Assembly (NCBI RefSeq): GCF_001952935.1 | Contig: NZ_CP018319.1 | Coordinates: 981,501-1,045,500, forward strand | Source of the DNA: Pseudomonas frederiksbergensis | Lineage (GTDB): Bacteria > Pseudomonadota > Gammaproteobacteria > Pseudomonadales > Pseudomonadaceae | Direction of reading: 5' to 3' | Length of the DNA: 64,000 nucleotides | Program-made: the position numbers and the translations under genes | Notes under the pieces: model-generated | Seen by the model: the letters and a program-made list of their open reading frames with translations, nothing else | What the model was told of the DNA's origin: nothing | Databases searched by the model: none | Shown here: positions 49,621 to 61,100 of the stretch, piece by piece | How the letters are laid out: each line of letters starts with the position of its first letter | How positions within the stretch are numbered: the first letter of the stretch is position 1

Positions 49621-52600
49621 TCACGTCTTATGTCTGACCTCTACAACAACAATGGCATGTTCCGACGTTCCTCCCGGGTTTTTAAGCTCAACCCCCAAAA
49701 AGAAATCCCCCACCCTCAGTGGGGTCCAATTTACTATGGCCTCTCCGTGAATATTCGTTATATATCGGACAGGCGCTTTTTCACCCACCGACACGAACAC
49801 CTCCCTGCCCTGGATCGGCAGCTGGGATACGGTGGAGACCAGGTACACCATTAAGACAGTAGTGAATCCAACATAAGCAGGATTTTGCGCCACGAGACGA
49901 TTGATCGTAGCGTGATCAGGTGACTCAAGCGGGTCGCGAACCCTCACCGCCAAAGTTACAGCGCTCCCGCTGGAAACAGTTGCCTTCAGCCTGAGCTCGC
50001 CAATAGCAACAGGTGTAAACGAGACCGTGGCCAGCCCCTGCTCATCCGTTTCCGATGACGATAGCTCGACAGAAGGATACTCCCAGGACACAGCCACGCC
50101 TTCCATAGGTATCCCGCCTTCGCTGCTGACCACCTTCGCCGTTGCACTCAACACCTCTCCCAGGTAGATCTCGGGTCTGTCACTGACGAGTGATTCAACG
50201 ACAGGCGTTGCATCCACCGGGAACGCCAGAGAAGCCATATCCCATCCAGCCCTGCCGCCCCTAACCGTAGCAAAGAGCGTCCCCTGTGCGATGGCTGAGA
50301 GCCTGAACACCACCGATGACTTGCCATTCGCCGTGGTCTTCGTTGGTGGAAGCGTTTTGTTTGCGTACTCCCACATGACCTCCACGTCCGCTAACGCTTC
50401 ACCGGTGATGGCCGAAACCACCGTCGCGGTCGCCGACACCTCCTGCCCCGGAACACCGCTCGAATCGTAACTGGTCAGCGCTTCAATTTCGCGCGGCTCA
50501 TTCAAGGTGACTGGCAACTTGACCGATTCCGAGAACAGCGCATCCCCCGCCGTCGCTGTCAGTTGTACGGCCCCCGGGATCCTCGGTTTGAAACGCACCC
50601 TTGCGACACCATAGAAGTCCGTCTGCGTGACCCTCTCGCCGAGTTCCGGGCTACGCCAGATCACCTGAATGCCAACCATTGGCCTGCCGCTGATAGACGA
50701 GACCACTGTGACCTGTTCCTCCAGCGTCTGTCCCCAGTCCAGCCATTTATCAGCACGGTTGTTGACGAGGAAGCTCACCACCTGTGAGCCGGGTCCCTGG
50801 GACATGGCATTGGCCGGTGAAAGCCTGGCCAACTTCTGCGCCGCCAAGCGCAACGAAAAACTGCCATCGCTCCGGTCGCCAACATCAAAGCGGTACTCAA
50901 GTCCCTGATCGGAAAAATACCGTGACTCTCCGGGATGCCCCATGGAAAACCTCATGTCCAGCTCATCAGGCCCGGCGCCCGTCATGCCCAGCGTCAACTG
51001 CCTTTCGAAAAGCAGGCTCCCCTTCGGCGCCCGCAAATTGAACGTATGTTTGCCGTTGCGACGCGGGAAGTAGGTTCTCTCCCCCCAGGCCTGGTAGTCC
51101 TGGCCATCGAACGCAATCTCCAGTCCCTCCCAGGGGTTGCTGGCCAGTGCTGTCACCTCCATGGTCTGCCGACTCACCTTTGCGTCGTAACGACTGAGTA
51201 CCTGAGCCTCGATCTCATACTTTTGATCTTTTTCAGGGACAAACTCAAAACCGGACCAGCCGTCAGTATCGGTCAGCACCGTATGCCGCTGCTCTTGCGC
51301 TGTCCAGGTCACGGGCACCTGGGCCACAGGCTCAGGCCTGAAGGCGGAAAACACCCGCACCCACATCCAGGCGCCGTCCTCGCCAACAACCGGGTCGACG
51401 AGCGGCGCATTCAAGGTCTCGATCCGCAGCTTGTTATGGCCCAGCACCAAGTCATTGACCGGGGTCTGCTGAGCGAGTTGCGGCAATTGCAGCCCCAACG
51501 CGAACTCGCCGTCTTGATCACTTCCGGTGAAATCCAGCCACCAAATGGCCCCACCATCACTGAGCCTCTGTGTCTCGTCCAACGCCGGATAGACCGTTGC
51601 ACCCAGATCTTCCGCCGAGGCTCCAGACCATTCAAGCCGTGCTTGCAGCCCCACCAACGGGCTCAGCTCATGGGGCAAGAAGCTGAAGCGATGGCACCCA
51701 CCCAGGCAGGGATACAGTGCGTCCCTGCCAATGGGGGCCTGTTGTTGATCCAGTGCAATGCTCACTTCATCGGCGAGGTTGGCTGAAAGCAAGCGCCCGA
51801 ACAGTGCACGGGGTTGCCCCAAGGCTTCACTGGTGAGGCGCCACTCGAACAAGCCACTGCGACTACCGCCTGCATTGGAACTGATCGACCATTCCCTGCC
51901 ACCCTCCGGCGTGGCAACGGGCGTGCCAATCTGCAGTCCCAAATCAGCGCCAAGGCCATTGAAAGCCAAGGTCATGGATTTACCCGTCACTGGGCTACCG
52001 GCCTTCGGCGTCACTTTGAACTTATGCGTCCCGCCACGTTGGCAAATCACCCCCAGCACGGCCAGATCGATCGGGACGTCATCCAGATAAAAGGTGGCGG
52101 CCTCCTTCCAGTCGCTGCTGGCCTGCGGCATCACGCTGAACTCCCGAGTAATCGGCGTCATCTGCTCGTGAGCCCTGACCTTGGCGGTGATGGTGTAATG
52201 CTCGGGGCTGGTCGGAGTGTCCAGAAAACTGGCCCAACCTCCTGCGCCCGTGACGGTGTGGACCGGCCCGTTGGCCCCCCCCTCCCAGTCCACCAGTGCG
52301 TTGATCACCGGATTATCCGGGGTACTGGCGCTTTGATGCAGCACCTGTATCCGCAACAACACCGACTCTTGCTCATCGACCACCGGTGATGTGTTGACTT
52401 CGTACAACTCACCGATTTTGACCAGGTTGCGCGCCAGGGACATGCCTTTCTTGGGCGAGCGCTTCAACAAATTCGAACAGACCAATGACAGATCGAACCG
52501 CCCGTCGACGACATCTTCGCAGGCCAGGCTCCACTCGAATTCCGGATCAGTCACCTTCACCGATTCTCCAAGTGCTGGCGTCACCGCCACACCCAGCTCC

Positions 52601-53967
52601 TCGGCAGTCGCCACACCGTCCCATCGTAGCGAGAAGTCGCTGCCCAACAACGGGCTGCTCTCGGGCAGCTTCAACTTGAGACTGTAGGTTGACCCGCGGT
52701 TGGGGTAACCGACCTTTTCTGCCCAAGGCTCTTCACTCCCTTCGACCAGCTCCTGCAGGTCTCGCCAAGGGTCCGTCTTCAGCACAGTTACGATCAGTTC
52801 TTTAGTAAATACGCCATCGGGGTAATACAGACTCGCCACCGATGCCTTAAGAACATGCTCTCCGTCTTCATCCCTCGGCTGATAGGTCAGGAACGCCCAG
52901 CCGTCTTCATCGGTGAGCACTGGATCATCCACTGTTATTCCGTTGCGGGTCCAGGTGACCTCCTGATCGCGTATCGGCAAACCGGTGTAAAACGAAATGA
53001 TCTGGACGCCCAGGCGAACGCTTTCCTGATACTCCAGGACCGGGTAATGGGCAGGCTCCAGAACCTCACGAACATCCAGCCGGTGATGCCCCAGAAATAC
53101 TTCAATCCGATAGGCCTCGGCGGTGTATTGGTTACGCAGTATCAACGACAAAGGCAGCGATTCCTGCCCCTCGATCAATGGGCAGTCCAGCTTCCAGTCC
53201 TCGTCCAGCGGCTGATTCGTGCCCCATTCAGGTGTAGGAGCAATCGCCCCTTGTGGATTGTTTTCGAGGGTCCAGGAAGCGTCAGTACCCGCCCAAGGGT
53301 TACCCGGCACAGGCGAGAACGCCAGGCTGTGCTGCTGACTTCCGGACGCGCCATAACACAGATACAACGGACGATCCGCTAGACGCGGTTCGCCGTCGAG
53401 CATGATCTCCTGCAACTGCAATGGCGGCAGATGCACCCGCAGTCGGAGTCGAGCGACGTGTATTCTCGAGTTTGGGAAGTCGTCAACCGGTTTCTTGGGG
53501 CTGAATATGCTGACACGAACGAGGTCGTTTTCTTCTATCGTCAATGCCAGGTCAACATTGGTCTTGATCGGCTGGAACTCTAGCAACCCGCCACCTTGCC
53601 GGGCCTTATCCTCATCGGCCACTTGTGGGTGGGTAGGGTTCAGCGGCAGTTCGAGGGTTTCAACTTCCTGACGCCGCACTTCGATCACCAACCTGCCCGG
53701 TACGGTGTTATAGGTCTCGTGAAGAAAACTAAGGACATAGCGCACATCAGGGCTCAGTGTCTTCGGCACCCTGAACTCCTGACTGACCGAAGCTTCATCA
53801 CTGGCAATCAGATAGCTGATTTCGAACGAATCCTCCTCAGGATACTCGGAACTGCCGGTATCGAGGTTCCTCGGATTGATCGGCCCGCTAGTCCAGTGAT
53901 CAAGCGCCTGGCTGAATTCACCATTTATTATCAAACTCTGATCAGCCTTGATGACCGGTTCATTCAT
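49621..53967 (-). CDS. Giant Ig-like repeat protein (invasin-type Big_1 domains)
   Basis: 1448 residues with no signal peptide. The N-terminus (about 1-200) is a jelly-roll, carbohydrate-binding-like module (INGEFSQALDHWTSG). At least seven Ig-like repeats follow near residues 317, 537, 870, 1089, 1179, 1272 and 1375. They have alternating cores such as VTWTRNG...LTDEDGWAFLTYQP and VSWEYPSVELSSSETDEQGLATVSFTP. Intervening MTGAGPDEL- and LTFNGLG-type segments repeat about every 200 residues. AAGGAGC precedes the ATG at 53967, which lies inside the TcaB-like stop (8-base overlap), so they are translationally coupled. Role is inferred: adhesion, target recognition or toxin assembly. It is unusual in a Tc operon. 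Confidence 0.85.
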   Translation of the reverse strand: MNEPVIKADQSLIINGEFSQALDHWTSGPINPRNLDTGSSEYPEEDSFEISYLIASDEASVSQEFRVPKTLSPDVRYVLSFLHETYNTVPGRLVIEVRRQEVETLELPLNPTHPQVADEDKARQGGGLLEFQPIKTNVDLALTIEENDLVRVSIFSPKKPVDDFPNSRIHVARLRLRVHLPPLQLQEIMLDGEPRLADRPLYLCYGASGSQQHSLAFSPVPGNPWAGTDASWTLENNPQGAIAPTPEWGTNQPLDEDWKLDCPLIEGQESLPLSLILRNQYTAEAYRIEVFLGHHRLDVREVLEPAHYPVLEYQESVRLGVQIISFYTGLPIRDQEVTWTRNGITVDDPVLTDEDGWAFLTYQPRDEDGEHVLKASVASLYYPDGVFTKELIVTVLKTDPWRDLQELVEGSEEPWAEKVGYPNRGSTYSLKLKLPESSPLLGSDFSLRWDGVATAEELGVAVTPALGESVKVTDPEFEWSLACEDVVDGRFDLSLVCSNLLKRSPKKGMSLARNLVKIGELYEVNTSPVVDEQESVLLRIQVLHQSASTPDNPVINALVDWEGGANGPVHTVTGAGGWASFLDTPTSPEHYTITAKVRAHEQMTPITREFSVMPQASSDWKEAATFYLDDVPIDLAVLGVICQRGGTHKFKVTPKAGSPVTGKSMTLAFNGLGADLGLQIGTPVATPEGGREWSISSNAGGSRSGLFEWRLTSEALGQPRALFGRLLSANLADEVSIALDQQQAPIGRDALYPCLGGCHRFSFLPHELSPLVGLQARLEWSGASAEDLGATVYPALDETQRLSDGGAIWWLDFTGSDQDGEFALGLQLPQLAQQTPVNDLVLGHNKLRIETLNAPLVDPVVGEDGAWMWVRVFSAFRPEPVAQVPVTWTAQEQRHTVLTDTDGWSGFEFVPEKDQKYEIEAQVLSRYDAKVSRQTMEVTALASNPWEGLEIAFDGQDYQAWGERTYFPRRNGKHTFNLRAPKGSLLFERQLTLGMTGAGPDELDMRFSMGHPGESRYFSDQGLEYRFDVGDRSDGSFSLRLAAQKLARLSPANAMSQGPGSQVVSFLVNNRADKWLDWGQTLEEQVTVVSSISGRPMVGIQVIWRSPELGERVTQTDFYGVARVRFKPRIPGAVQLTATAGDALFSESVKLPVTLNEPREIEALTSYDSSGVPGQEVSATATVVSAITGEALADVEVMWEYANKTLPPTKTTANGKSSVVFRLSAIAQGTLFATVRGGRAGWDMASLAFPVDATPVVESLVSDRPEIYLGEVLSATAKVVSSEGGIPMEGVAVSWEYPSVELSSSETDEQGLATVSFTPVAIGELRLKATVSSGSAVTLAVRVRDPLESPDHATINRLVAQNPAYVGFTTVLMVYLVSTVSQLPIQGREVFVSVGEKAPVRYITNIHGEAIVNWTPLRVGDFFLGVELKNPGGTSEHAIVVVEVRHKT

Positions 53968-56900
53968 GATTGCCTGCTCCTTTTGCGATCCGCTGATCAA
54001 CCAGGTTCTGGACTTTAAGGGTGAAAGCCGGGTCACCCGGCAGCGCCGTGTATCGCACACGCACAATGATGTCGGTCAACGACTTCAGCATCGACTGTTG
54101 GGGTTCCTTGTCGTGCCAAGGAAATCTCAACACCCAGTTCGAGACCGCCCCCGTGCATTCGAAAGGATTGAGCAAGCCTTCGTCGGGCTTCATGGCGTTC
54201 ATGCCGGAATCAGCGATACCCACCGACAAGGCGATTTGCTGACCGCTGCGCAGGTCGATCTGGATGTCCTCTGGCGCTACCCCCGCTGTCGGCTCATACA
54301 GATACTCCACCGAACGCCCCGACGCTTTGGTCGCCGTCATGCTGCTGATCTGCACCAAGGTGGCCCGGACATTTTCATAGGGCCCGGTCAGCACCGGCAT
54401 GTCGACTTCGAGCGAGCTGATCTGGCGGCAGTAATGACCCGGATGATCACGATCGAACAGCAACTGCGTCAGCTTGAATTCCAGGGCGCCTGTTGTCGGC
54501 AGCTCCTTGATTGCCTCTTTCCAACTTTGATAAATGGCTTGCGGTTCCAGGGAATCGTCGAACAGTTGCCGCAGCGAAACCGTCTTGATCACCTCCAGGC
54601 GCCGCTCATGACGTTGCAGGTATTCACGCTCCATGCGCAGTAAATAGCCGCGCAGGTGCTCGCCAGCGGTCAGGCCATGGCGGTTATCCAGCCAGACCTG
54701 CGGCAATGGAATCAGCGAGTCATAGTTGCCGGTTTCAGCACTGAGCGAGGCTTGGGCATTGAGGCACAAACTGACGACCGCATCGTACGCCTGATAGTGC
54801 AACGCCTTGAATTGCCCCACCAGCCAGCCGAACAACTCGGCGTTGGTGGCCCGCTTCTTGATGAAGGTGTACAGCGCCTGCGCGTGGCTGTTGGACCTCA
54901 AGGTTTGCGCCAGGCTAGCCTTGGCCGCTTCCACGGCATGGGTCTGCGCAGTAATTTGCTCACTTAGGGCTCGCATTTCTCCCCGCGCCTGATCGCGTTG
55001 CAGTTCCCAGTCAGCACGGCGGCGGCGGTAGGCTTCGGTGGTCGCGCTTTTTTCCGCATCCATTTGCAAAACTCCGGACGCGATTCCCAGGCCATAGACC
55101 ACGGCATCCGCCAGTTTTTCGAGCCGAGCCCCACCACTGGCCACACCGAAAATGTTCGGTATCACGGCAGTCCCCGCACCAAATCCCTTGATGGCCGTTG
55201 TACTCAGGTCCATTTTTTTGGCCAGGTGCAGGTTGTTCATCACGCTGTATTCCACTTCCGTGATGTTTTCTTCAAAGAGGGCGCTGTAGTGATTGGCGCG
55301 TTCTTCAGCCATCGTCAGGCTCTGCCCCAACCCGGTCACACTCGCCTCCAACTGAGCGATCGTCTGTTCCTGCACGCTCTGCGCATAGGCACCCAGCTCC
55401 ACCAATTGGCCGTGTTGCAGCTCCTCCATCTCGGCCCGGTCCCTTTGCTCGATCAGGCGCAGCAACTGGCTGCCATAGTCTTGAAGGGTTTGCACCGCTC
55501 GCAATGCGGCCTCGAACATGATCCGCCAACGAAACGCCACGATCACCAGGCGCCCACCCATCGGCCGCGGTGCACCCACACCACCAGCGGCCAGATCGCG
55601 CAGCAGCTGATTCGGATCGGTCACCGGATTGAACAGCAGAATCTGCATCGGTTTGCCATCGATGGTCAGGTTATTGCGCAAGGTGTGCAGGCGCCGAGTG
55701 GGCTGCTCGAACAAATCCTGCAACTGCGGATTGATGGGCAGTTTGAACGCGTCGGTCCCCAGCTGGCCGAGCAACGGCGCGGTCCTGGCCCTCGCCGCCA
55801 CATCGCCCAAATTGAAGGCCAGCGTTTGCACGAACGCCTCCAGGGCCGGCCGCGTCCCGGCATTGTCCATCAGGTTCCCCACCTTCTCTGGCTTCCAGCG
55901 GTTGACGGTTCTCTGGGTGGGAGGCTTGCCCATCAGGAATTCGGCTTGCACGTAACACAACTTGGCCGCCACCAGGCTGTCACGGGAGAGTTGACGGTAA
56001 TACCAATCGCCCCAGGCCATCAGGTTGTTCACGTACTCGGTGAACGCCACGATCTGGAAGTGCCGGGGGTTGGAGTAACCGATGGCATCCGGGTCGGTGG
56101 GGTCGTCAGCTTCACAGCCGGGGTTAGGCGCGGCATTAGTGGAAAGATTCAACGGCCGGCAACGCCAGTAACGCGGTTTTTTTTCGGTATCGGGAGGCGT
56201 TACCACCTCGACGGCCGGAGCCTGTGGATCAAACAGGTAATGCAGCCAGTCTTGCGCCTCGGCGTAACGGTCTTCGGCCCTCAGGCGCGCGCTTATCAGT
56301 AACGGCAAATGGCAATGCAGCTCCCAGAAGAACAAGCCGTTGGCCCCGTCGAAAGCGCCGTTGGGCTCGCTGATCGAACCGCCGGTCGGTGCCGGCTCCT
56401 TGCGATGTTGCATCTCCCAGCTAAGTACGGCTTCGACCGAAAAACTCGCGGCCTGCACCAGTTCGGGCCCGTGCAATGAATTCAGGCGCACATACTTGAG
56501 CCACTCTCTCGGCTGACGAAAGTCCAGAAATTGCGCCCCCGAAGGGTGGCTTCTGTCCAGGGTGGGGGTGACAAACAACCCGGTGCTAGTAAAGGACAGT
56601 GTGTACCTTTTGCGTCCCAGCCCGTCGGTCTCAGTCAAGCCGCCAAATTCAAAGGTCGCGGATTCGAATGGAGTCGCCCGGGACACGGCCATCCCCGGAG
56701 TGTGCCACCCCCCTCTCCCGGAGAATGCCCTTTTGTAAGGTGCAGGGTCACCTATGTGCCCACTCGTATTTTTCAACTCGAACGTCTTGATCTCATTCGG
56801 GCCGTCCGTATTGGCCGCACACACCCCACACACCGCCAACACATACTCCGGGCTGTTGTCAGGTTTCCGATTCTGGAACACCACGGCTCGCAACCCGTAG

Positions 56901-58063
56901 TGAGGGCTCAATTTACCGGAGGGAGCATCAGTGTCGGCGATCGTCGGCTGGTTCAGCGCCAGGATCGAATGCTGCACCGTGTCGCGATTGACGAATCGGT
57001 GGGCGGCCAACAGATCCATGAGCGGCTCATCGCTGTCGATCTTGCGAAACAGCACATCCCTGGCCTGGTACACATGCACTTCGTCTTTACTGGACTGGAT
57101 AAACATCACACACAACTTGCCCTTTGGGTGCTGCTCATCGACCACCACAGTGGCGATCAGCCGTGCATCGGTGGGCGTGGCGTCGTCGCCCTCGGCAACG
57201 TGCAAGGACTGCGCCCCCGACCACTGTCCGTTCTGGGTCATGAACGCCATGTTGATGTCCAGTCTGTGCTGTACGTAATTGCCGCCAGCCTCTTTCGTAA
57301 CGCGCCTGTCGCGCCACTGCGCCCAGACCACGCATAAACGGCCACTCCACTGCACGAGTCGGATGTCCAGCACGTTCTCCAAGGTGGGAATGTCGATCGG
57401 CTGCCACTCGCTCCACGCCGCCGGGTTGACGGTTGTCGAGCTTTGGGTGAGTACGATTTCGGCTTTGCGCCAAAAATACTGGAAAGGCTGCTCCCGCTGG
57501 CGCCCGATAAAGTAATAGTCAGCATCAGTGGCCGACGCGCCATCGATATAGCCGCTGATCACGTCCAGGTTGCAGATCTTCCCGAACGCTTCCAGGTAAT
57601 CCTGCAAGGCCATTTGTACCGAATCAGTGGTCAGGCGTGCCTGGTTCAGGTTGGTTTCCAGCGCTTTGAACAGCCCGGTCTTGCGCTGGCGCACGAAGGG
57701 GTTGATGTAGTTTTCCGGGTAGCAGGCAATCATCTGCAACGCCGCCCAGTCCGGGTAATTGCCGTAGAGCTGCCAAAGCGCCAGATCATCCGGGTCGAAC
57801 GCGTGGTTCTCGAAACCCGGTTCCAGCTTGCGGTACACCGCATGGATGTATTGCTGGGCACAACTGATGGCTTCGGCCGCCCAGGAACTCTCCACCGCGT
57901 AACTGTCCAGTGGGTCGAGACGCAGGAGTTCGAACAGATCCCCCGGGGTTCTCAGGAAATTGTAATTGCCGGCTTCTGAGGATTTATTGACTTGTCCGAT
58001 GCAATACTCGACCAGGGCTGAACGACGTTGTTCAAGCAGTCCGGCGATGTTGGTGCGCTCCAT
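53960..58063 (-). CDS. TcaB-like insecticidal toxin A-subunit (neuraminidase-like, pore and TcB-binding part)
   Basis: A 1367-residue protein corresponding to the C-terminal part of a Tc toxin A subunit. The N-terminal part (about 1-300) begins like TcaB/TcdA middle regions. Then comes the neuraminidase-like/receptor-binding zone. A long helical pore region covers about 870-1120 (LVELGAYAQSVQEQTIAQLEASVTGLGQSLT...). The TcB-binding beta domain lies near 1190-1340, with ALEFKLTQLLFDRDHPGHYCRQISSLEVDMPVLTGPY and NPFECTGAVSNWVLRFP. AGGAGAACC precedes the ATG at 58063. It starts 72 bases after the TcaA-like stop with its own RBS, so the A subunit is genuinely split. Confidence 0.88.
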   Translation of the reverse strand: MERTNIAGLLEQRRSALVEYCIGQVNKSSEAGNYNFLRTPGDLFELLRLDPLDSYAVESSWAAEAISCAQQYIHAVYRKLEPGFENHAFDPDDLALWQLYGNYPDWAALQMIACYPENYINPFVRQRKTGLFKALETNLNQARLTTDSVQMALQDYLEAFGKICNLDVISGYIDGASATDADYYFIGRQREQPFQYFWRKAEIVLTQSSTTVNPAAWSEWQPIDIPTLENVLDIRLVQWSGRLCVVWAQWRDRRVTKEAGGNYVQHRLDINMAFMTQNGQWSGAQSLHVAEGDDATPTDARLIATVVVDEQHPKGKLCVMFIQSSKDEVHVYQARDVLFRKIDSDEPLMDLLAAHRFVNRDTVQHSILALNQPTIADTDAPSGKLSPHYGLRAVVFQNRKPDNSPEYVLAVCGVCAANTDGPNEIKTFELKNTSGHIGDPAPYKRAFSGRGGWHTPGMAVSRATPFESATFEFGGLTETDGLGRKRYTLSFTSTGLFVTPTLDRSHPSGAQFLDFRQPREWLKYVRLNSLHGPELVQAASFSVEAVLSWEMQHRKEPAPTGGSISEPNGAFDGANGLFFWELHCHLPLLISARLRAEDRYAEAQDWLHYLFDPQAPAVEVVTPPDTEKKPRYWRCRPLNLSTNAAPNPGCEADDPTDPDAIGYSNPRHFQIVAFTEYVNNLMAWGDWYYRQLSRDSLVAAKLCYVQAEFLMGKPPTQRTVNRWKPEKVGNLMDNAGTRPALEAFVQTLAFNLGDVAARARTAPLLGQLGTDAFKLPINPQLQDLFEQPTRRLHTLRNNLTIDGKPMQILLFNPVTDPNQLLRDLAAGGVGAPRPMGGRLVIVAFRWRIMFEAALRAVQTLQDYGSQLLRLIEQRDRAEMEELQHGQLVELGAYAQSVQEQTIAQLEASVTGLGQSLTMAEERANHYSALFEENITEVEYSVMNNLHLAKKMDLSTTAIKGFGAGTAVIPNIFGVASGGARLEKLADAVVYGLGIASGVLQMDAEKSATTEAYRRRRADWELQRDQARGEMRALSEQITAQTHAVEAAKASLAQTLRSNSHAQALYTFIKKRATNAELFGWLVGQFKALHYQAYDAVVSLCLNAQASLSAETGNYDSLIPLPQVWLDNRHGLTAGEHLRGYLLRMEREYLQRHERRLEVIKTVSLRQLFDDSLEPQAIYQSWKEAIKELPTTGALEFKLTQLLFDRDHPGHYCRQISSLEVDMPVLTGPYENVRATLVQISSMTATKASGRSVEYLYEPTAGVAPEDIQIDLRSGQQIALSVGIADSGMNAMKPDEGLLNPFECTGAVSNWVLRFPWHDKEPQQSMLKSLTDIIVRVRYTALPGDPAFTLKVQNLVDQRIAKGAGNHE

Positions 58064-58135
58064 GATGGTTCTCCTGAGACGTGACCCGGTGGTGTTCGAC
58101 TGTGCAGCAGGCTGCTTCACGAGCAATCGTGTCAG

Positions 58136-61100
58136 TCACGAGGCTGGGGGGGGCGAGAAGGTGATGTAACCAAAGTCCTTGCTATTGCTGCTGCTGGTGC
58201 TGAGGACCCTGAACATGAATCTCCCGCCCGTAGGGCTGGAAACAAAGGCCCGGGTAAGCCCCTCACTGTTGGTGAGGCTGCCAAAGCGGATCACCACACT
58301 GTCAGAGTCAGTCGCCGCGCTGTCAGCCTCCTTCATTGTTTTGAGGTTCCAGCTCACAGGGGCGTTGATCCCCCGATTGGAGTAGTTATCTTGCATAACT
58401 GCGTAGAGTTCGACTTCAGCACCGGCCGGAACCTCACCGGTCGGCAAGCCAGAGGCCAGCTCTGGCGGGAAACGGTACGAGTTGCTGTCGGCAACGACCT
58501 CCACGGGTGGGGCCGCCTGTTTTTCGCCCATGTCCAACCAGAAGAGCGGGGTGTCGGCGCCCAGGACACGGCCCGGGATGAAATCCACCAGCACGTCTCC
58601 TGTCTCGGTGGTCACCTTTTCGACAATCGTGCCCAGGCTGGTTTGCCAGTGAACGTAGACTCCGCTCATCGCCCTGCCTTGCATGTCGCGGACAGTCAAC
58701 TTGTAGGTGGCTTTTTGGTCGGGTTTACCGGCAATCACCGTGTTGTCACCCACCAAGTCGCAGGTGACCTTCGCCGTCTGGTTCTGCTCCTCGCTGGCCG
58801 TGGCGAGGACCGGTTCGGTGGTCTCGGCAAGGCTCGACAAGGCTTGCTCGGCGGCCCTCCAATAGGCTGCTCGTTCGGATGTTGTAGTGACTTTATCCGG
58901 CAGTTTGCCCATCAGAAAAACCGTCCGCGCGTCCATGCCGCTGCGAGTCGACATTTTGCGCACACGCATCAACACATCCAGATGTTGCAGGTTTCTCACC
59001 AGGGGTTGGCCGATTGATTCGGCACATTCCAGCACCTCCTGGGCGCTCCAGGCGAAATACACCGCCAGCCTGGCCGCCGCTGTTTGCTTGACCAGGTACA
59101 AGGCATCCAGCGACAGCCCCTCAGGCGGAATTGCTGTCGGATCGGCAGGCAGGGCCGCGACGTCGCGCAGATAATCCAGCAGTCGGGCCTGCGGCTGTTT
59201 GCTCATCTTGAAGGCGCGGGCCAGCACCGTCAGGTAGTAAAAGGTACTGAGCGAGACGGCCAGTGGGTCCGCCTGCGTTATCCACTTGCGATTGCCGTAG
59301 TCGAGGTAGTCCTGCAGCACTTCGACACTCAGTTCCAGTTTCAGGACGATCTCACTGCGCCGACGTATTTCGGCCAACAGCAGCAAAAAGGGATCGCCCT
59401 CCAGGCTGCGCCCACCCCGTTCTGTGGCTGTCGCGGGATCTGACACGGGACGCGTCAGCACCTCACGCAGAAAGGTATCCACACGTCCTTGCGCCCACGT
59501 CAGAACCGGTATCACCTGTTCCGAGGCCAGCCTGGTGTAAACCGTCAGGCATTGCTTGATCACCGACAACTGGGCTGCCTTCGCCTGCAGCAATACGTCA
59601 AGCATGTTCTCGACGATGGCCTCGTACAGTGGGCGATAGCTTTCACCCAGGCCCTCACGGACGGCTATGAGAAGTTTTTTGCGAGCGATGCTCGCGTAAT
59701 CGGTGTCGCCGTCGTCGGAGTCCGGTTGGGTATTCACCAACCCGTGGCTGTCGGCCAGTTTACTCAGCAAGTCCAGCCAATCCGCGCCGCCCCCCAAAGG
59801 AGGCACGCCTGCCATCAGTAACTCGGCGTTGGTAAACAGCGTGCCGGCGAGCAAGTTGCGCACCTGCCCGAATAGACTCAATTCAGCTTCGGTTTCTTTC
59901 TGTGACGTGGCCGGGGCAGTCACCTGCTGCAACATCCAGGGCACCTCAAGTTCGTGCTCGCGGCACCAGTCGACGCAGGTGTGCAGGGCCTGGATGATCA
60001 CCAGTACGTTGGGTGTGTCTTTGGTATGCGCCTGGATCCTTGGCACACCGGCCATGGCCTTAAGCCAGGTCTGGCCTCCAAGCATCGTCAACAGCGACAC
60101 CCCATCGGTCGGATCGATGCCCAACAGACTCGACAGCTTCACCAGGCGATAGAAGCTCGAAACGACGGCCGGGGATCGGATCAGCTTGCCGTCCGTGCTG
60201 CCGTGGCCCAAGGCAACCGCTTGCGCCAGAACACTGTATGGCAGCAGCTCAATACCCAGGCCTTTGTGCAGTCGGTTGATCGTCGTATCGGGGTTGCCGA
60301 TGCCGACCGTCGGCAGCAAGTCAAACGGTTCGTAATCCAGTTTCAACGCGTCCTGATAATTGCCTTTTGGATTGAACACCCGATCAAACAGCGAGGGTGT
60401 CTTGTCCCGACCATAAAACGACACCTCATGAACAAGCGCCGCAAAATCCTCTGCCTTGCAGCCGTAGCGTTCACGCAATGTTTGAAACAGACCGAGGGCC
60501 TGCACGCTGTTTTGCGTGATCAGGTACGTGGTTGAGGCGGGTGTCTCGGCCTTGATCACCGCCGCGAGCAACGCATCGACCTGCTCGGGCGGCAGCCCCA
60601 GCCATTGATCAAGGCGCAACTTGCGGTTCATGCGGTCGATTTGGGTGTGGGTGACATTCTTCAGGCGGTGCAAGTTCGGGGTCACCGTAGTGTCGAACTC
60701 AAGACCTATGGAAGTGGCCGCACCGGCGTTGATATAGACCGAACCCGACTGGGTGCCGCTGACGAGGGGCATGGTCGATGGATCGCTGGGTGCATTGACG
60801 GAACGCACGGGGGCAAAGCTGCCCACCGACAGCAACGCTTCCAGTTGCAGGGAATCAAGCTTGGTTCGCTCGCAGAAGAATGGTACCTCACTGTACTTTT
60901 TCCACTCATCCGCCTGCGTACCGAAGTGACGCAGATAGAATTCTGGAGCTTCCCCGTCATCGTCCGTACCGGTGAAATGCGCAGCCTCCGTCAACATCTC
61001 CCGCTGATACGGCCCCAGCCGCGAGGCGTGGAGCAGTGCTCTCGCCGCATCGGGGTCCGGGGCATGTGGCTGCAAAAAGTATGGCGAGGCCAGATCGACC

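Noticed and set aside
49707..49724. CCCCAC-CCTCA-GTGGGG hairpin as terminator
   Set aside because: It lies inside the coding end of the giant Ig-like gene and has no T-run in the relevant direction.
58064..58135. TcaA-like/TcaB-like split as a sequencing frameshift
   Set aside because: Each gene has its own strong RBS and the gap has stops; the TcaA-like protein has its own Ig-like C-terminus, so the split is real.
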